A program made the translations under genes and the position numbers. A DNA stretch of 64,000 nucleotides, taken from assembly GCF_963676685.1 (NCBI RefSeq), contig NC_092349.1:34764293-34828292 (forward strand), in the 5' to 3' direction. Source of the DNA: Mytilus edulis (lineage: Eukaryota; Mollusca; Bivalvia; Mytilida; Mytilidae). The notes under the pieces were generated by a model. It made no database searches. It had not been told where the DNA came from and worked only from the letters and a program-made list of their open reading frames with translations. Each line of letters starts with the position of its first letter. The stretch's first letter is position 1. This document shows positions 31,804-43,640 of the stretch, piece by piece.

Positions 31804-31919
31804 TACATGGCATTTTCCATATTGGCCCTGGTATATATATCAGCCCTAGACTCCCATATCAAGCCAGAGGGTATGAGTCGAGGGCTGATACCAGGGTCAA
31901 TATTGAAAATGACATGTAC
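31804..31919. repeat. Foldback palindrome, about 50-bp arms
   Basis: TACATGGCATTTTCCATATT followed by GGCCCTGG and CAGCCCTAGACTC pairs with GAGTCGAGGGCTGATACCAG, GGTCAATATTGAAAATGAC and ATGTA. A short spacer separates the arms. Confidence 0.8.
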
Positions 31920-32459
31920 TAATCTGATTATCACATATTTTCAAGCTGGAGAAAAAAGAAAGCATAGATCAAATTATGTTTAATATTTTCAACAAAAATT
32001 CATAACATTTGAATAAAAAAAAATAAAAAATGTATCACAGTGCATTAACAAAATTTGTATCACAGTGAGAATATAAAGTGATGTGAAAAATTCAACAAAT
32101 ATATAACAATAATCTTATTTTTCAGAGTTACAAATGTAACATTCTTAATTGTAACATTCCTAATAGAATCTTGTGGAAGAATGGAACATTTTCAACTGGT
32201 TATTTCTACATTGTTTTCTGCAGATTTTTTTTTTTTTTATTGTTTTCATTTAGTTCAATACTGTCAAAAATATCATCCTCTGGAAAATCTTCAGGTTTGG
32301 CTTCAAAACTAGTGTTTGAAGTTGGTTCTTGTGATATTAATCCTCGGCTTCCTGAACCAATATCAGATTAAATATTAGACATATGTTGCTGTTGCTGTAA
32401 TGATGCTGAACTATACTCATTGACTGAAGAAACATTCGTATTGCCTGTAAACTGCATGA
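31920..32459. other. No supported feature
   Basis: This is AT-rich sequence with poly-T and poly-A patches; a 66-codon frame at 32171 has no likeness to a known family. Confidence 0.4.
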
Positions 32460-32615
32460 CGGTTATAGCCGTATTTGGCACAACCTTTTGGAATTTAGAT
32501 CCTCAATGCTCTTCAACTTTGTTCTTGTTTGGCTTTATAAATATTTCGATTTTAGCGTCACTTAGACGAAACGCGCGTCTGGCGTACTAAATTATAATCC
32601 TGGTACTTTTGATAA
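32460..32615 (+). repeat. Hammerhead repeat with deletion in the ribozyme
   Basis: This is a short-subfamily copy: TTTGGCACAACCTTTTGGAA, TCAATGCTCTTCAACTTTG, then the ribozyme region and TAAATTATAATCCTGGTACT. In the ribozyme (32555-32585) the sequence reads GCGTCACTTAGACGAAACGC. About 13 bases between CT and TAGAC are gone, which removes GATGA and the 5' strand of stem II. Stem I, GAAA and the GUC triplet remain, but the fold cannot form. Confidence 0.8.
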
Positions 32616-33199
32616 CTATATATAGCCTCCACATTGGAGTGAAGAAGTGAGGAAACTGTAGTATTGCACTATGGTGAACTTTTCTCCCTGTAAGACCACC
32701 TTTCATAGACTTTTTTTTTCAATATATAGAAGACTAAAGCACACCAAAAGTTATACCAGTTCACTGTCTTGAAACATCTATGACAAATTATGCTGATGTT
32801 GCCTGGCACAGTAATACAAAATAATGATTCGGGGTATCTATCCTTGATCCTAAATCAGTACAGTAACACACATAGCACCAACAACAAAAACGAATTAGAA
32901 AAGTAACGAAAAGCGCTTTTAATTAAGACACTTTGTAAATTGAAATAGTTAGATATTTAATAGTCAAAGCTGAATTCTAATGAATAAGTCATTTTCACAT
33001 TTACTATAACCAATAGATTAACTATATTTGGTGTATAGAATGGTTATAAAAGTGTACCTGTCAGTATGGCAGTATTAAAAGGGACTTTAACACGTTTGCC
33101 AGCTTCATTATTAAACGTTAATTTCCTTTCTATGTCACTTCTCAGATCGTTTAAGGTCAATTATATTTTGGGTACCTGTCATGCCTGTTTGATCTTACC
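32616..33199. other. No supported feature
   Basis: No gene, repeat or palindrome was recognised. Confidence 0.35.
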
Positions 33200-33715
33200 T
33201 TAAGGGGGCTCGCGGGTATGAACCAACATTTTTTTTAACATTGGATTTAGCTATATTTTTTTACAACTGAAAATTAAATAGAAAAAATAGGGTCATTCAT
33301 TTAAGCTCACAATCTGCCACCGAAAGAAGCATACATTTTTGTAAATGTCCTTTTTTCTGTTGAACTAATAGGAGAAATAGACTTAATATCGAAAAAAAAA
33401 GAACTAAATTCGAAATTGCTTTAATTTTACTAATATTTAGTTTATGTACAGCTTATTTGAAAACAATAATAAAAAATATAGGTCACCGATGAGTTAAAAA
33501 AGATATTTCAATTTGCACCAAAGGGAGATAATTTAGAGCTTTTTCAATTGTATAAACATTTTAAAAGTCATCTGGGTCAAACCGAATCGATTATTTTGGT
33601 TGATTTTTGTACCATATCATAAAGTAATAACTAATAGTGTTATAAATAAAATCTGTAATGAAAAATCAAATGTTTTATTTTTCGCTGATATATTTGTACC
33701 CGCGAGCCTCCTTAA
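33200..33715. mobile_element. TTAA-flanked TIR element, 516 bp
   Basis: Ends read TTAAGGGGGCTCGCGGGTA (33200-33218) and, inverted, TTAAGGAGGCTCGCGGGTAC (33715 leftward), with TTAA at both tips. A TTAA target is typical of piggyBac and some Kolobok elements. The interior is AT-rich and non-coding, with ATATAGGTCACCGATGAGTT and AAAGGGAGATAATTT words that recur, inverted, at 40060-40594. Confidence 0.8.
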
Positions 33716-33789
33716 TTTTAATTATACTGTTATTCGTCGACGTTCATTATTCGCTATTATAACGTTTTAGTTTCTATCAGAAAGGATTG

Positions 33790-33925
33790 AAATTTCGCGC
33801 TCCACAGCAACGTAGATTCTACAAAAGACACATCAGTGACGTTTGAATCGAAAAAGTTAAAAGTGTCAAATAAAACACGAATTTGAGTAGCATTGAGGAC
33901 CCAAAGTTCCGAAATTGTTAGCTGT
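33790..33925 (-). repeat. Decayed hammerhead repeat
   Basis: On the minus strand it has GGTCCTCAATGCTACTC-like words, then ACGTCACTGATGTGTCTTTT and TGTAGAATCTACG where TAGACGAAACG is expected. The last base of CTGATGA is T and GAAA is lost, so the ribozyme is dead (about 33800-33842). Confidence 0.7.
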
Positions 33926-35336
33926 TCTTGGTTTGTTTTTCCAGCCCTTCGCCGCGTTTGCAGGCTCATTGATCATTGTTGTTCTATGCAATGTTGTGTA
34001 TGTACTTATCTCTCACATGTGTCTCAATAATAAGGATTTTCATTTAAAGACGTATTTATAATCAGTCAGTAGCAAAGAAAAATCAATTTGTTTACTCTTG
34101 TTCGTATTTGATAATGACATTTAAAAATTATCCACGTTACATGTTTTATACTTAGTAATACATGTATAGAATCTATAATGTAAGGATTATAATGTTTCTC
34201 GGCGATGTACATTTTTTTTCTGTCCAACAAAAAAAACTAAAATTTTTCATTTCGAGGTTATTTTCAATTTTTTATATGTCTTACGATGAATGTAGCCATG
34301 AAATCGATAACAATGTTATTGTCCATACAATTTTGACACATGTTTGCCCATTTTCTTGACAAATCAGGACTATCTAGTCTTCCCTTTGTAGAAATATATG
34401 TTAATGTTATAAAAATTAGTGCAATGATTTCTAATAAGCCAACTCTCCGCAAGAGACCACATTTACAAATATAGGTCACCGCATGATCTTCAACAATGAG
34501 AAAAACTAATACTGCATTGTCAACTGTATATATATAGTCCCCGACATTACAAATGTCCAATTCTCATGATCGACTTAAAAAAAAAAGGCTAAAATAATGT
34601 TTTTTGACTGTTAATACATGTATGTTTATTTCATAACACACATTTTCCGTTCCCGTACATTATTCTATATTTAAATGTATGGATTTCAAATTATCGGAAT
34701 TTAGTGTTCCTGATGAAGGATATTTAAAAAAGCGCTTTGCATGCATAGCAGTTATAAAATATTGTTTTTTGGGGTTTTTTTTTTTTCTTGTTTATAAAAT
34801 GTACAAAAACACTTTTTACACTTATCAATGTTTTTTTTAAATTTTGAGACTTTACCAGTTAATGTTTCAGGAAATGCGATAAATACGTTTTAGACTTATA
34901 ATATTATACAACTGCAAAATATGGGTCATAGATGGATAACATTGTACACAACATCTATTATGGGATATGTGATAACGGTACTGTTTGTGAAACTTTAGTT
35001 TTAGCAAAAACAAATGTCTCACGAAACAATTCATAACAGATTTTGTAGAACTATTCTATGATTAAAAAAACAAGCACGCTGCAAAAGCAGTACTAAGGAG
35101 ACTTCCTATTGAATCTTTTATTAATGACACAATTACTAACACAATTCTATACTAGTATTCTTGTAATTGTTATAACATACATCAAGTAACACCATTATAA
35201 ACTTAATTCTGATTTATATTCAAATTTTAGAAATTAATCTGTGACGTCATTTTTTTTGTGGCGTTGATACACACGTGTGACGCACAGTTCGTAATTCTAT
35301 TATACTTTTTTGTGTACTGTCGTAAATAAGTTTTAG
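33926..35336. other. No gene; one GATGTGG-family fragment
   Basis: 34430-34565 carries the CCGCAAGAGACCAC and TAGGTCACCGCATGATCTTC words of the GATGTGG repeat. The remainder is AT-rich with no supported feature. Confidence 0.45.
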
Positions 35337-35765
35337 GTGTTCGTTGTAATTCTGTGGTTAACATGTCGAACTGTACTACTTACTGATTCATTTATGTATT
35401 TCTCTGTCCTGAGTGTCCGTGCATTTATTTGTCATGTATTCCTGTCATTAAATGTTGTCAATTTAGCGGCATTTTTTAACATCACCATTAAGCGCAAGGT
35501 TTGGATAGTCATAAAACCAGGTACAACCCCCCATTTTTCGTAAAATGTCCCGTATCAAGTCAGCTAATGCAGATGTTATCAAATAGTTCGTTTCTATGTA
35601 TGTTGCCCTGGCGTTTTTCATGTTGCACTTCAGTGATCCTGTTGTTTCGTTGTTTTCATCTTATAGTTGATGTGTTTCCTGTGGTTTCAGTTTGTAACCC
35701 GGATTTGTTTTCTTTCAATCGATCTATGACTTTTTAACAGTGGTATACTTCTATTACCAAAATTA
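35337..35765 (+). repeat. Dispersed repeat (TGTTGTTTCGTTGTT family)
   Basis: It contains TCATGTTGCACTTCAGTG, CTGTTGTTTCGTTGTTTTC, TTTGTAACCCGGATTTG and AACAGTGGTATACTTCTATT. Reverse copies lie at 39265-39445 and 41040-41220, each with GTATACTACTG-type words. Part of 35505-35575 also matches the outer end of the AGTAAAATCAC element. Open frames here are not genes. Confidence 0.6.
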
Positions 35766-35770
35766 TTTAA

Positions 35771-36082
35771 AGGTGGCCCGGTAGTATGTCTTTAGTCATG
35801 GGGATGATTGTAGATTCTTTGTAAGAATTTTCAGCACTTTGTAACACAGCTCAAAATTCTGAATAATACTTAACTGATGATGACCGTTTACTATTTTATT
35901 GCTCTCTTTGTAAAACTTATACCACTAGCGTTTTTATTGTCTTTTATCATGCAGTCAATTCAAAATTTATGTTCAATAAATACTGTATTTTTTGTCCAAT
36001 TACACTGTTTGGAGACAATGCCTTAAGTAGGTACACAAAAGATCAAGATTAATTCCGAAATGTAAACAATACCGTGCCACCT
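35771..36082. mobile_element. Small TIR element, about 312 bp
   Basis: AGGTGGCCCGGTA (35771-35783) is matched in reverse by TACCGTGCCACCT (36070-36082), one mismatch in 13. The interior is AT-rich and non-coding. Confidence 0.65.
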
Positions 36083-36200
36083 AAAGTTAGAACTCTTATT
36101 TTGTAGAAGACTAGGAGATGTCCGCGAAAACGCGGTACAAATGGGCAAGTGTAAAAACAAAAAAGTGTTTTAATAGTCCCAGGTATTACGTCCACTGAGC

Positions 36201-36357
36201 ATGCAAAAAAACGTACAAGACACGGATCGAAAACGGTCTCCGAAATTTGATAATTTCTCAAATATTTGTGTTTTCTGTGGAAAAAAAGACTGTTCAAAGG
36301 GCAAATTTAGGAAGTACAAGAACAGTACATTTATACGTCATATCACAAATATTTCCA

Positions 36358-36389
<32 letters not shown>

Positions 36390-36428
36390 CTGAAATCGGT
36401 CTCTATATTTAATAGTACAGAAATATAA
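36201..36428 (+). CDS. Possible N-terminal coding exon with a CxxC motif
   Basis: It encodes MQKNVQDTDRKRSPKFDN then FSNICVFCGKKDCSKGK. The ICVFCGK text resembles N-terminal zinc motifs of many bivalve proteins of unknown function. The frame decays into hydrophobic text after about residue 40, so a splice donor may lie near 36315. Support is weak and it could be chance. Confidence 0.25.
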
Positions 36429-36779
36429 AGGGAAATAATCATAAACATCTAGTATGTAGATATATTCGAATATGAAAACTAAATGATTTTACAACACCCT
36501 CCTCTTTCATCTCTAAATAATATGAATAAGATGTATATTTTTTATTACAGCTCGCCGTATATTGTTTAAACTGTTAAGATCATATGACAGTAGATAGTAA
36601 AGTCCAATGTACAATCGTAATTGAATAAAACGGAAGTAATTTTACCTGTAAATATAGCAACCTGCTTATTATGTAGTAAAGGAAGGTACGAACGAAATGA
36701 CCAATTAAACAGGAAAGAATAAACATTAAAGAAAAGTAAGTGCTTTGATTACTCATTACCAACATGTTTAGCTTTCAGT

Positions 36780-37090
36780 GGTATGTTAATGATATTTGGT
36801 TTGCAATTCTTTAAGTATTTGCACATCTCGTTTTCAAGGGTATAATGTTTGCCACGTTCTCACCAATACTCCATCGAAATTGAAAGCTTTGCTTAGTGTG
36901 CAATTGTTAGTTTTTTAAATGATTATTGCTAGTTCACTGATATTTGAAATGCATATGTATTACTATTGACTGATATCATTTCCTTGGAGATTGTTCAACT
37001 CCCCGCCAACAGTGACGATTAATTGACTTTGAATGTTTTGCATTATCACTTTTTATAGTTTGTGATAAGTTAGGTTAAGATGAACGACTA
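36780..37090 (+). repeat. CGAGAC-family repeat, terminal-less fragment
   Basis: It has GATATTTGGTTTGCAATTCT, CACATCTCGTTTTCAAGGG, TTGACTTTGAATGTTTTGCA and AGTCAATGATGTTCC. It matches units of the repeat at 37816-38350. Confidence 0.6.
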
Positions 37091-37815
37091 ATGTAAAGTC
37101 AATGATGTTCCAACCTCGAGTTCAGGGACCCCCTCCCCACTCTGAATCTGCCACTAGATCGTTCCCCGATCTAAGTTATAACATTCCCGTTTCTATAACC
37201 TAATGCAAAATTTCACTTATTATTTGTTCTAAATGTGAAGTTTCTACTTTATCTAAATTTATCTTGACATAAATAACATTTCCTGCTTTATTGATAAAGG
37301 TTAATGTGTGTGTCATAGTTTAATTTTCAGAAAGTGAGTAAACTGAAAATTAAATTTGATGTAATAGGTGTATCTAGTGATGTATATTATCTTCCCACTA
37401 AAAGTAGGTCAATCATGCTTTTATTGATATACATTAAGGGAAAAAAGGATAATTGTCAAGGTGCCAGCCTACCAATTCAAAATCTCTACATGTTTAACCT
37501 TATTTTTTGCAGTTTTCTATATATGTAATCTAAAGTATTACTTTATAAAAACCAGGTATATCCTAATTTTTACATGTATAATAATAAACGTCATCTTTCT
37601 ACGTGCAATTTTTCTACCAATGTTCAAAGTCTTGTACCGAAAGGTGATCGTTTGCAAGGCAGCTGCTACTAAACATAATCACCTGGTTTTATGGAAATCT
37701 TAAATAGAACCATGGAGCGCATGACTACTCAATGTTAATGCAAACTCATGGAGATGTATATTTTAGCTCAAAATTGTCTTAATATATTTCTATTTCATCA
37801 AAAGAATATTTTTTT

Positions 37816-38350
37816 GTCTCGTCTTGACAGAGTCAAAAAGCGAGACATATGTGTGCTCATCCTGACGTCGGCGGCGGCGGCGTCGTCATTACTGTATTAG
37901 TTTGTGACTATTTATAGTTTATGGTGAACCATTAGTGGTAGACCAAAGATTTGTGTTTTGCAGTAGTATTAGCATCGGCAGCAATCATTAAAATGGAGAT
38001 TATTTTTGCCCTTTCCCTCAGTCATGGTCTATTGACTTTAAAACTTAGTTTACACGTATCAGTTTGTGATTAAATCAGTTTTTGGGGAACCACTAGTGGT
38101 AGGTCAATGATATTTAGTAACCAGTTGTATAAACATTGGTATATCTCATTTCCATTGACATTAGTTGGTCCCGCCCCCTCATTCTTTGTCTATTGACTTT
38201 GAAACTTTTGCTTAGTTAATAACATTTCTTAGTTTGTGATAAGATCAGTTTATAGGGAACCACTAGTGGTAGGTCAATGATATTTGGTAAACAGTTGTAT
38301 AAACATTGGTATATCTCATTTCCATTGAGATCATTTGTGACGACGTTTGA
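37816..38350 (+). mobile_element. CGAGAC-ended repeat with 161-bp array, left end
   Basis: The left end is a hairpin: GTCTCG (37816-37821) pairs with CGAGAC (37841-37846), and inner TTGAC pairs with GTCAA. A GGCGGCGGCGG tract follows at 37869-37880. Units with AGTGGTAG are at 37934, 38095 and 38265 (spacings 161 and 170). The matching right end (GGCGAGACATA, then TGTGTTAA) is not here but occurs at 43615-43635, and a related end at 51395. Non-coding, non-autonomous. Confidence 0.75.
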
Positions 38351-38623
38351 CAAAATGGGCCCAGATGCGGTAAAACGTAATTTTGGGTATGACGTTGCAA
38401 AGTTAACGTCGACGAGCACCTGCGAATTAATTTATTGCTGACTAAAATAATGTAGCTTTACTTATTATATCGTGATAGATGCTTACCACGTGTGCGATTA
38501 TCGTTATTATCTTTTTAGATTAAAGTCCGCAATATCTATTTTCAACCTGATTCCATATTTTAGCCTTATCCAAATAATTACTTCCCTTTCCGAAATCGAA
38601 AGTGGAAGTGAAATGTCATCGTC

Positions 38624-38790
38624 ATGAGTCAAGCTAGATTTGTATCGTTTGCTCAAGTATTCCATCGGAAAATAACAGACAAACAAGACGATGAGTTTAT
38701 TGAAGAGCTAAATATTGTCGACGAATTGTATTTTGCCCAAATAGAAAGTTCCCAAAGTGAAAATCTGAGCGATGATGACGGAGTCGGTGT
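38624..38790 (+). CDS. Possible 5' coding exon, unknown gene
   Basis: The frame starts at ATG 38624 and reads MSQARFVSFAQVFHRKITDK, QDDEFIEELNIVDELYFAQI and SSQSENLSDDDG. It then meets a donor-like GTCG|GTGTATGT or GGT|GTATGT around 38788. Composition (acidic, Ser-rich, few rare residues) is coding-like, in contrast to the hydrophobic text after the donor. I do not recognise the protein. A continuation in the plus-strand fragment at 42610 is possible but unproven. Confidence 0.4.
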
Positions 38791-39898
38791 ATGTTATGTT
38801 AAGTGTGTACTAGTTACATTTATTTTCAAGACCTATCTCTGCCTCGGGTCTTTTCTTCTTCTTCATGATTCAAATAACGTGTTTGCGAGTTAAGCAATTA
38901 ACCAGTAAGATATTGTTACAAACTAGTATGGAAGTAAAGAAAAAAAGAACAAAAGAACAAAGAAAAAAAGAAAAAAAGGAGTTCCATAAGGTAATAGCTA
39001 ATAGAGAATAACATATCATAAAACGCTTTCAAACTAGAGGAAAACTCAATTAACTGTCTTGCATATTGAACGACAGATCGTATACCTCTCTTTTCTCAAA
39101 GGATAATAAATGCAACCAACCAAAATCAAAACACTTTCAAATGTAACATACATGTAATTAGAACATAATGTCTCTATAACTACTTAAAATCAGGAAACAT
39201 ACAACATTAAGATAAAACGGGAAGTATAAATTAAATTCCGTAGATCTTATTAATAATTGTCAAAATGTATTGTATAAAGGCAACAGTAGTATACCGCTGT
39301 TCAATGGTCATAAATCGATTTTACTGAAACAAATCCGGATAACAAACCAAATACTGATGGGAATACATCAATAATAAGAGAAACAACGGAACAACAGAAA
39401 CACTGAACTTCTACAAAAACAAATGCCAACATACATACAAACGAGTTATTAAATAGTATGGATCACCGTTTTTTTATCAAGATATAGGTTGTGCAAAATT
39501 ACTTTGATTTTGTATAGAATATACCTGGAAAACCTACTTTTATTGATAAAAAGAAAACTACACCATACAAAATTGATAAACTATGAAAATATATCTCTAT
39601 TATCTTGCTTTCCGTTAAGAAAATAAAACAAAATGGTGTCACCGGACTCGTTTTCTCGCTATATAATAAAATAGTTAAATTCACACAACACATTATATAA
39701 TGAAAGTTACTTAATATCTGAGTTTTCTCCTAATACTGACAAAGTCGAAAAAGGAATATTTTCTATGTTCTTAATAAGAATAAAAAGTATTTAGTATCAA
39801 TTACTTTATAAGATTTGGACCGATTGGTATCTTTTATTTCAAAATTTAAGATGGACGAAGACATCTAAGCTACCTGAAGACGATTTGCAGTTTTGTAT
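38791..39898. other. No gene; purine tract and a repeat piece
   Basis: A poly-purine tract rich in GAAAAAAAG lies at 38935-38985. 39265-39445 is a reverse copy of the TGTTGTTTCGTTGTT-family repeat. Nothing else was recognised. Confidence 0.45.
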
Positions 39899-42002
39899 TT
39901 TGCTAAACTTATACAAGTTAATGATTTGACATTTTTAAGGTTGATGGTGATTAATGTTTTTGTCCATTTAGAGAAACTATAAATATATTGTGTTGTTAAT
40001 GCTGTAAGGTGATATTATGTTTTTGTATATATTCACGCCATCAGTATAATAAATAAAATTTCAGAAAAAAATCAAACATTTGTTTTTCATTACACATTTT
40101 ATTTATTTCCTTTTGTAGTTATTACTTTATCATATGGTTCAAAAATCATTCAAAAAATCAATTCGTGTTGGCCCTAGATGACTTTCAAAATGTATACATC
40201 ATTGAAAAAGTTCCAAATTATCTCCCTTTGGTGGAAAAATGCCATTTTTTGGCTCTAAAATTGAAATATCTTTTTCAATTCATCGGTGACCTATCTTTTT
40301 AAATATAATTTCAATATAAGCTGTACTTAAACTAAATTATTGTAAAATTTTAGCGATTTCTGTAATAAATTTCTTTTTTTTATTTCGATATTACCTTTAT
40401 TTCTCCTATTATTTCAACAGAAAAAACCCACCTTTACAAAAATGTATGCTTCTTTCGAAGACAGATTGTGAGCGCAAATGAACGGTGACCCGTCTTTTTT
40501 ATTTTATTTTTCTATTAACTATAAGATAAAGTTCATTTATAGAAAAATATAGAGAAATCCTTTATAAATGATTTAGACCCGCGAACCCCCTTAAATTACA
40601 TCTTTGTTAAATGAAACAGATAGCCTAAATAACCTTCTCATATTCAGACTGGTAATGGGTAAAAATAAATCACACTTATTTGCAATTCATGCTCTGTAAA
40701 TGCATTGTCCCCAACAAAAAAGAATAAACTATCTCAGTCTTGAAATTTAATGATTCCAGTATGTACACAAAGAGATGTGGTATGATTTTTTTTTTTATTA
40801 AAGCATAAGGTATTTGATTTATGATTTTTGAATTAATAATAAATATATTATGCTACGTTCCAAATTAAAACATTTAGGCAACTGTTTCAAATATGTTGGG
40901 TATTTTATTTCGAAATGTTATCTAGGATGACATGGATAAGCAGCGCATGCACCTTTTACGTTTCATTAAAATTGTCTTCATAGTCACTGAGAAGGGAAGC
41001 ATTTTTACATAGTTGTATATTTTTACACAAGGTGTAAAGGAATATTTATTGTAAGATAAAGGCAACAGTAGTATACTACTGTTTAAACAAATCATGAATC
41101 GATTGAGAGAAAACAAATTCGGATGACAATCTAAAACCGAGGGAAACACATCAACTACAAGAGAAAAAATAAAGGAACAACAGAAACACTGAAGTGCAAC
41201 AAAAAAAAAGTACAAACGACAGGACATTTAAAGAAAAACATGATGTGTTGAATCAGGATTAATGGTTAGCTAAAAAACTGCGTATATAGCAATATAAAAA
41301 AAACATGGCTAAAATGACAGCATTACATGACAGAAATACAGCATTACCAAACATGACAAACACAAGAACACTCATTTCTGTGATACGAACAAATGAGTAA
41401 CATAAAAGTCGCTACTACATGTAACCACAGAATAATAGCAGTAAGGTCCCTTTTCGATATATATATTGTATCGTTGTTGTTTTCTTTTTGATGATTTGAG
41501 CATTCCTTTTAAAGATAAAGACGATTTTTGGTTTATTTTTTGTTTATTTTTTGTTTATTTTTTGTTTTGTTTGTTTGTTTTTTATTTTGATTTGGAAGAG
41601 TAATACAAGGTTGATAAAGAGCATGAATTGAAAATACGTGTGATTTTGTTATACCATGATCATTCTTAATCTGAGAATTTTTTAACAAAGATGCAACTTA
41701 TATAAATAGAACACCGAATTTAAATTTCAAATTAAATGTGAAAATATGTCACCCGTGCTAACGTTCTAAATTCAGACCAACACAATTATTTAATGCGTCA
41801 TTAAACATTAAACACCTGTAATTTATATTTATCAAGGTCGAATATATGATACTGATGTCGTGATTTTATACCAAAAAAAACCATAATATCACTTTACAGC
41901 ATTAACAATACATTTAGAGTTCTCTTTAAATGAACAAAAAAGCATGAATCACCTCAAAACTTAAAAATGTCAAATCATTAACTTTCATAAGTTCAACAAA
42001 GT
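39899..42002. mobile_element. Inverted-repeat element, about 2.1 kb, arms about 160 bp
   Basis: The left arm 39899-40055 holds GTTAATGATTTGACATTTTT and GTTAATGCTGTAAGGTGATA. The right arm 41840-42002 holds the same words inverted (AAAAATGTCAAATCATTAAC; TTACAGCATTAAC) in the right order. Arms are about 75-80 percent alike by eye. The spacer holds a TTAA-element copy and a TGTTGTTTCGTTGTT-family fragment at 41040-41220. No transposase is present. Confidence 0.65.
40060..40594 (-). mobile_element. Second copy of the TTAA element, one end lost
   Basis: Inverted relative to 33200-33715. It ends GACCCGCGAACCCCCTTAA at 40594, and shares AAATTATCTCCCTTTGGTG, TTCATCGGTGACCTAT, GTATGCTTCTTTCG and CAGATTGTGAGC with that copy. 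The left terminus with its own TTAA and GCTCGCGGGT was not found, so it is truncated or too diverged. Confidence 0.7.
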
Positions 42003-42224
42003 ACCTGTCTTAAAATCCTCTTAATGTTGTATTTATAAGTATTCATAGAGACAGTCAGTTCTTATCATATTAAATTTGAAATTGCATTGATGGGTTAGTT
42101 GCAATTATTATTCATTGTTTTATTAAATAATGATCCATATAATTATGATATCAGATAGAAAATACACTTTATTCGAAGTATATTTATGTTCAAGGTATAC
42201 AGAAAACACAAACCTGAAGTATAA

Positions 42225-42452
42225 CCTGACTTAAAATTTTTCCCTATGACGGACACTTTAGTCAAACACCTTTTTTCTCGTTTTTTTCCCAAAATAACTC
42301 AAACTGAATATTCATATGAATGAATGACAAATGCGACTATGCGACTATGCACTGTACCTATAATACACAGAGGCATGATGATTAATTTGTTGTGAAAAAA
42401 AGAGAAGCGACACACAAAATGAGGTCTTCTCGTTTAATAGTATAGGTACATA
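42225..42452 (+). repeat. 3' part of the CTTCTCGTTTAATAGTATAG element
   Basis: It shares GACGGACAC, CCAAAATAA, GACAAATGCGACTATGC and GAGGTCTTCTCGTTTAATAG with 46990-47217. An 8-bp slip (CGACTATG twice) lies at 42330-42346. Confidence 0.75.
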
Positions 42453-42609
42453 TATGCATGTCAACATTTCTAGTATATCCATTGCAGGAAAAAAAAAGTC
42501 ATGTCACACCCATTTTGTATTTCTTGTCTCTTCTAAATACATTTAAATCAAACTACATGCACACTACATGTTGATTGTGTAATAGCAAAAATGTTGTTAT
42601 ATCTTGCAG

Positions 42610-43084
42610 ATTGCAGAACGTATGAACAAATCCAGCAGAAATGGTCATAATATTTCTCAGTTAGTTATGGAGAAACCGGTCATATTTTATGATTGGAATA
42701 AATACCTTCAGCAGTATTTTAAAACACTTCAGCATATTAGCGCTTATCACCACTTCATAGTTGATTCAACCAAACCAGGATATGTTGTTTTTAAAGAGTC
42801 ATGTGACTCTGTACATATAGCCATCAATTTGTTAAAAAAGAACACTAGAATTTCAAATTTACTATGCCAAACACTTTAACATTAAAAAGATTAGATGCAG
42901 CCAGACATAGGTATTTGTACGAACAAATCAGGTAATATTGTTATAGCGAGGCTAATAAAGATGTCATTTGTCCAAAGCCAACAATTGCCAAAAGTGAGGT
43001 TGACTTGACCAGTGATGTTTCCATAGAAACAACATATTTTATTAACATGGCTCATTTAGTACATTCAAAGTGCCAAAGAAAATA
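42610..43084 (+). pseudogene. Degraded exon of a transposase-like or unknown protein
   Basis: After an acceptor (TATCTTGCAG) the frame reads IAERMNKSSRNGHNISQLVM, EKPVIFYDWNKYLQQYFKTL, AYHHFIVDSTKPGYVVFKES and SVHIAINLLKKNTRI. A stop follows at 42877. In the next frame comes LKRLDAARHRYLYEQIR, a stop at 42932, then YCYSEANKDVICPKPTIAKS. The text keeps coding character across one frameshift and one stop. LYEQIR followed by CPKP resembles the C-terminus of a family of bivalve transposase-like proteins as I recall it. The rest of the gene is not seen nearby. Confidence 0.55.
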
Positions 43085-43249
43085 AAGAGTCATATTTTTT
43101 TTTTACCCAAATGCATTCATTATTAGAATGTGCTGTATTTTCGAAACCAGTTAAAATATCATCATAAAATTTTGTATTCTTAGTAAGCGCATTAGTAGCA
43201 TTGAAGAAATGAAAACAACTGAAAATATGTATAAATCTCATCTGGACCC

Positions 43250-43640
43250 ATTTTCTCAGTCACGGTCACATTTGATCCCGCCCCTCAGTCTTGGTCTATT
43301 GACTTGGAAACTTTTGCTTAGTTTATATAAGTTTGTGATTAGGTCAGTTTAAGATGAACAACTTATGTTTAGTCAATGATATTTGGTATGCAAATGTATT
43401 GGCACTTGCAATCTTCATTTTCATGGAGATTATATAACCTCACACCCTCATTTAAGTTCATTGACTATTTACATATTTAATAGTTAATGTTTGTATTTAG
43501 GTTTAGCCCTGTCCATTGAGTCATGGTTCATTGACTTTGAATATTTGTATAACTTACATATTAAAGTATTGCTATTTTAATTTCAGCATTTTCATTATTT
43601 AAATAACAAATAGGCGAGACATACTTCTGTGTTAACTGTT
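43250..43640 (+). repeat. CGAGAC-family repeat, right end
   Basis: It carries GGTCTATTGACTTGG (43294), TCATTGACTATTT (43459, about 161 bp on) and GTTCATTGACTTTG (43527). It ends in AGGCGAGACATACTTCTGTG (43613-43632), the typical right terminus of this family. Confidence 0.7.

Noticed and set aside
37816-43640. The CGAGAC-family left end (37816) and right end (43632) as one element split by a 5-kb insertion
   Set aside because: Orientation fits, but internal units at the two sides overlap in content and several unrelated features lie between; independent truncated copies are simpler.
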